Source of the DNA: Lysobacterales bacterium
GTDB taxonomy: Bacteria; Pseudomonadota; Gammaproteobacteria; Xanthomonadales; Xanthomonadaceae
Assembly: GCA_019510125.1 (NCBI GenBank)
Contig: JAEKKX010000004.1
Span: 248,001 to 312,000, forward strand
Direction: 5' to 3'
Length of the DNA: 64,000 nucleotides
Part shown: one piece after another, positions 61,808 through 64,000 of the stretch
Numbering within the stretch: position 1 is the first letter of the stretch
Layout of the letters: each line of letters opens with the position of its first letter
The notes under the pieces: generated by a model
What the model was told of the DNA's origin: nothing
Database searches by the model: none
What the model saw: only the letters and a program-made list of their open reading frames with translations
Made by a program: the position numbers and the translations under genes

Positions 61808-63108
61808 ACCAGAATTTCCCGCCGAATCCGCCGGGACAGTCCGGCGACTACCCCTCTGGCGACCCGCAGGGCCAGGGCTACGATCCCAACGCCCAGGGGA
61901 GCAACCCCTACTACTCGGCGCAGCAGTCGCAGCCGCCGCCGGACCTCGACGCTTCCGCGCCGCAGTTGAAGTCGGTCGAATCGCAGCGCATCAACCGCAA
62001 GATGCTGCTGATGCTCGGCGGCATCGTCGCGCTGCTGATCCTGATGACCCTCGTGGTGCTCAAGAACGCGACCTCGAAGAAGGAAGAGGACGTCAAGAAG
62101 CCGCGTGAGGAAAAGGTCGTCATTCCCGACCTGCCGAAGGGCGCGGGCTCGCCGACCGGCCCCGACTTCGCCGACGTCCAGCCGCAGCCGCAGCCGGTGC
62201 CGGTCCAGGAACTGCCGCCGCTGCCGCCGGAAGATCCGGTCCGCGCCACCGCCGATCGCGCCACGCGCGAGCGCGATGGCCGCGACGCCGGTCCCGCCCA
62301 GCCGATGGGGCCGCAGGGCCCGACCCTGGCCGAGCGCCGCATGGGCATGACCGAGGGCAGCGGTGGCCGTCCCGGCGCACCCGGCTCCAGCCCCGACAAC
62401 ATGCTGCAGTCCTACCTCAACAACATCGAACGGCTCAGCCCGCAACAGCAGGCCGCGGCGGCCAACGCCGGGCAGGCGCGCGACGGCGGCAACAAGATCA
62501 GCATCGCCCAGTACCAGCGCAATCCCGACACGCTGCTGGTGCGCGGCACCTACATCCGCTGCGTCCTGGAAACCCGCATCGTCACCGACGTCGACGGCTT
62601 CACCTCCTGCATCGTCACCGAGCCGGTGTACTCGATCAACGGCCACAAGCTGCTGCTGCCGAAGGGCTCGAAGGCGCTCGGCCGCTACCAGGGCGAACCG
62701 AAGGGTCCGCGCGTCGCCGTGCTGTGGGATCGCATCACCACGCCGAACGGCCTCGACATCACCCTCGAAGGCCCCGGTGTCGACAACCTCGGCGGCGCGG
62801 GTCATCCGGGCGACTACAACGCGCACTGGTTCAGCAAGATGAGCTCGGCGCTGATGATCAGCCTGATCAGCGATACCTTCAAGTATTACGCGGCCGAAAA
62901 CGGCCCGGCGACCGACTCGGTGACCACCGGCGGCAACATCGTCACCCAGCCGTTCGAGAGCAACACGGCGAAGACGATGGAACGCCTCGCCAACCAGGCG
63001 CTCAGCAAGTCGCTGGCGCGCCCGGCTACGGTGACCATCAACCAGGGCACCGTGCTGAACATCTACGTCGCCCAGGACGTGGACTTCTCGGGCGTCATCC
63101 GCCGCTGA
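61804..63108 (+). CDS. virB10: T4SS core-complex protein VirB10
   Basis: A 434-residue protein spanning both membranes. A cytoplasmic Pro/Gln-rich N-terminus is followed by the inner-membrane helix (about 66-85), a Pro-rich periplasmic linker (about 100-160), and the C-terminal TrbI domain (about 230-434: TYIRCVLETRIVTDVDGFTSCIV, LLLPKGSKALGRYQ, RVAVLWDRITTPNGLDI, and the late NIYVAQDVDFSGV). Two cysteines in the domain may pair. The start is a GTG in a GTGA overlap with virB9. A hairpin follows before virB11. Confidence 0.95.
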   Translation: MNQNFPPNPPGQSGDYPSGDPQGQGYDPNAQGSNPYYSAQQSQPPPDLDASAPQLKSVESQRINRKMLLMLGGIVALLILMTLVVLKNATSKKEEDVKKPREEKVVIPDLPKGAGSPTGPDFADVQPQPQPVPVQELPPLPPEDPVRATADRATRERDGRDAGPAQPMGPQGPTLAERRMGMTEGSGGRPGAPGSSPDNMLQSYLNNIERLSPQQQAAAANAGQARDGGNKISIAQYQRNPDTLLVRGTYIRCVLETRIVTDVDGFTSCIVTEPVYSINGHKLLLPKGSKALGRYQGEPKGPRVAVLWDRITTPNGLDITLEGPGVDNLGGAGHPGDYNAHWFSKMSSALMISLISDTFKYYAAENGPATDSVTTGGNIVTQPFESNTAKTMERLANQALSKSLARPATVTINQGTVLNIYVAQDVDFSGVIRR

Positions 63109-63120
63109 TGCCGGCCAGAC

Positions 63121-63168
63121 GCGGCGCCGGGCGTGCCTGCGGGCACGTCCAGGCGCCGCGTTTTCGTT
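63121..63168 (+). terminator. Hairpin with T-rich tail between virB10 and virB11
   Basis: Outer arms GCGGCGCC (63121-63128) and GGCGCCGC (63152-63159) and inner arms CGTGCC (63132-63137) and GGCACG (63142-63147) form a stem with an internal loop, followed by GTTTTCGTTT. It resembles an intrinsic terminator or attenuator within the virB operon. Confidence 0.55.
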
Positions 63169-63321
63169 TCCGGCCTTGCCGCAGCGGTGCGCGCCGCTCG
63201 CGCGGATCGCTTCGCGCGCCGCCGCGGCGGTACCCAGGCCGATCGCGCGCGTCTATGCTAGTCCTCTCCCGAACGCCGATCGCACCGGCGCCCACCGTTC
63301 CGACATTCGAGCCGCGCTGCC

Positions 63322-64000
63322 ATGGATATCGACAATTCACCCATCGCCAACGTTTCGAACGACTTCCTGGAATACCAGTACAGCGTGCTCGGCATCCTCG
63401 AGTACATGTCGTCGCCGGAAGTCACCGAAATCTGCATCAACCGTCCCGGTGAGCTGTACCTGGAAACCGTGCGCGGCTGGCAGCACATCGAAGTGCCCTC
63501 GCTGACCTTCGAGCGCGCGCGCCAGTTCTGCACCGCGGTCGTCAACGAGAGCAACACCGGCCAGCGCATCACCGACGTCGACCCGGTGGTCTCGCTGACC
63601 TTCCCGACCGGGCAGCGCGCCCAGTTCGTGATCCCGCCGGCCTGCGATTCGGGCAAGGTCTCGATCACCATCCGTCTTCCCGCCAAGCGCAACTTCACCC
63701 TGCAGAACTACGAGGAAAGCGGCTTCTTCAAGCAGATCCTCGAAGGCGCGCCGGAAGTCAGCGACTTCGACAAGGAGCTGCTGGGGCTGCGCGCCGAGCG
63801 CAACTACGCCGACTTCTTCAAGAAGGCGGTGCTGTACAAGAAGAACATCGTCGTCGCCGGCGCCACCGGCAGCGGCAAGACGACCTTCATGAAATCGCTG
63901 GTGGGCCACATCCCTCACGAGGAGCGCCTGGTCACCATCGAGGACGCCCGCGAACTGTTCATCGACCAGCCGAACATCGTCCACCTGCTGTATTCCAAGG
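63322..64000 (+). CDS. virB11: T4SS ATPase VirB11, N-terminal part
   Basis: The first 226 codons of a hexameric T4SS ATPase; the gene runs off the right edge. The N-terminal domain (to about 130) has EVTEICINRPGELYLE, and FPTGQRAQFVIPPA is also typical. The Walker A motif GATGSGKTT is at 180-188, then VTIEDARELF (Asp box). VirB11 drives pilus assembly and substrate transfer with VirB4 and VirD4. It starts 213 nt after virB10, a larger gap than elsewhere in the operon, with a terminator-like hairpin between. Confidence 0.95.
   Translation, partial: MDIDNSPIANVSNDFLEYQYSVLGILEYMSSPEVTEICINRPGELYLETVRGWQHIEVPSLTFERARQFCTAVVNESNTGQRITDVDPVVSLTFPTGQRAQFVIPPACDSGKVSITIRLPAKRNFTLQNYEESGFFKQILEGAPEVSDFDKELLGLRAERNYADFFKKAVLYKKNIVVAGATGSGKTTFMKSLVGHIPHEERLVTIEDARELFIDQPNIVHLLYSK

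Noticed and set aside
1-64000. tRNA or rRNA genes
   Set aside because: I looked for cloverleaf-like stretches in the gaps (for example 36907-37197 and 58936-59450) and saw none; no rRNA-like sequence is present.

Overview
The window is about 70% GC and is packed with short intergenic gaps. The gene set points to a gammaproteobacterium of the Lysobacteraceae (Xanthomonadaceae; Lysobacter/Luteimonas-like). The main reasons are a virB7-virB8-virB9-virB10-virB11 run of the Xanthomonas bacteria-killing type (X-T4SS), an XVIPCD-like protein, GTAG-type REP palindromes, a deuterolysin-like M35 protease, and -10 boxes placed directly in front of ATG codons. This is inferred from gene content; I ran no database search. 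I saw no rRNA, tRNA, CRISPR array, prophage or insertion sequence.

Layout. 0-7.7 kb: DUF4870 membrane proteins flank a DUF1800/DUF1501 export pair; then a redoxin, and on the minus strand tilS, xseB, ispA and a TPR protein. 7.8-12.3 kb: the most interesting region. An iodotyrosine-deiodinase-like nitroreductase, a GNAT enzyme and a borosin-type alpha-N-methyltransferase overlap by 4 nt each. A small protein follows that looks like a split-borosin precursor, then a TPR-GGDEF diguanylate cyclase. 12.3-27.6 kb: HD protein, trhO, an M14 peptidase, a GST, a POT peptide transporter, a rhomboid protease, a cold-shock protein, a sirtuin, an M3 dipeptidase and a TonB-dependent receptor. 27.6-47.5 kb: a TipAS-type MerR regulator, an amidohydrolase, a glutathione peroxidase, fpr, class I fumarase, glycine-zipper proteins, MscS, the M35 protease followed by five tandem terminator-like hairpins, a c-type cytochrome, tcdA, a TatD hydrolase, gcdH, and a GNAT/GST pair. 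47.7-58.9 kb: a fused alpha-beta 2-oxoacid dehydrogenase E1, the XVIPCD-like protein, then a succinate dehydrogenase locus with its assembly factors (ygfZ, DUF1674/SDHAF4-like, sdhCDAB, sdhE, ygfX), and lolC-lolD. 59-64 kb: virB7, virB8, virB9, virB10 and the start of virB11, running off the right edge.

How the genes fit together. Central metabolism is represented by the SDH complex with dedicated FAD and Fe-S assembly factors, fumarase, glutaryl-CoA dehydrogenase and the 2-oxoacid dehydrogenase E1. Competition with other bacteria is suggested by the T4SS and the orphan XVIPCD protein, which would be recognised by VirD4 (not in this window). The borosin-like cluster is the best candidate for an incompletely described system: a stand-alone peptide N-methyltransferase with a separate precursor, coupled to a flavin enzyme and an acetyltransferase that could act as further tailoring enzymes.
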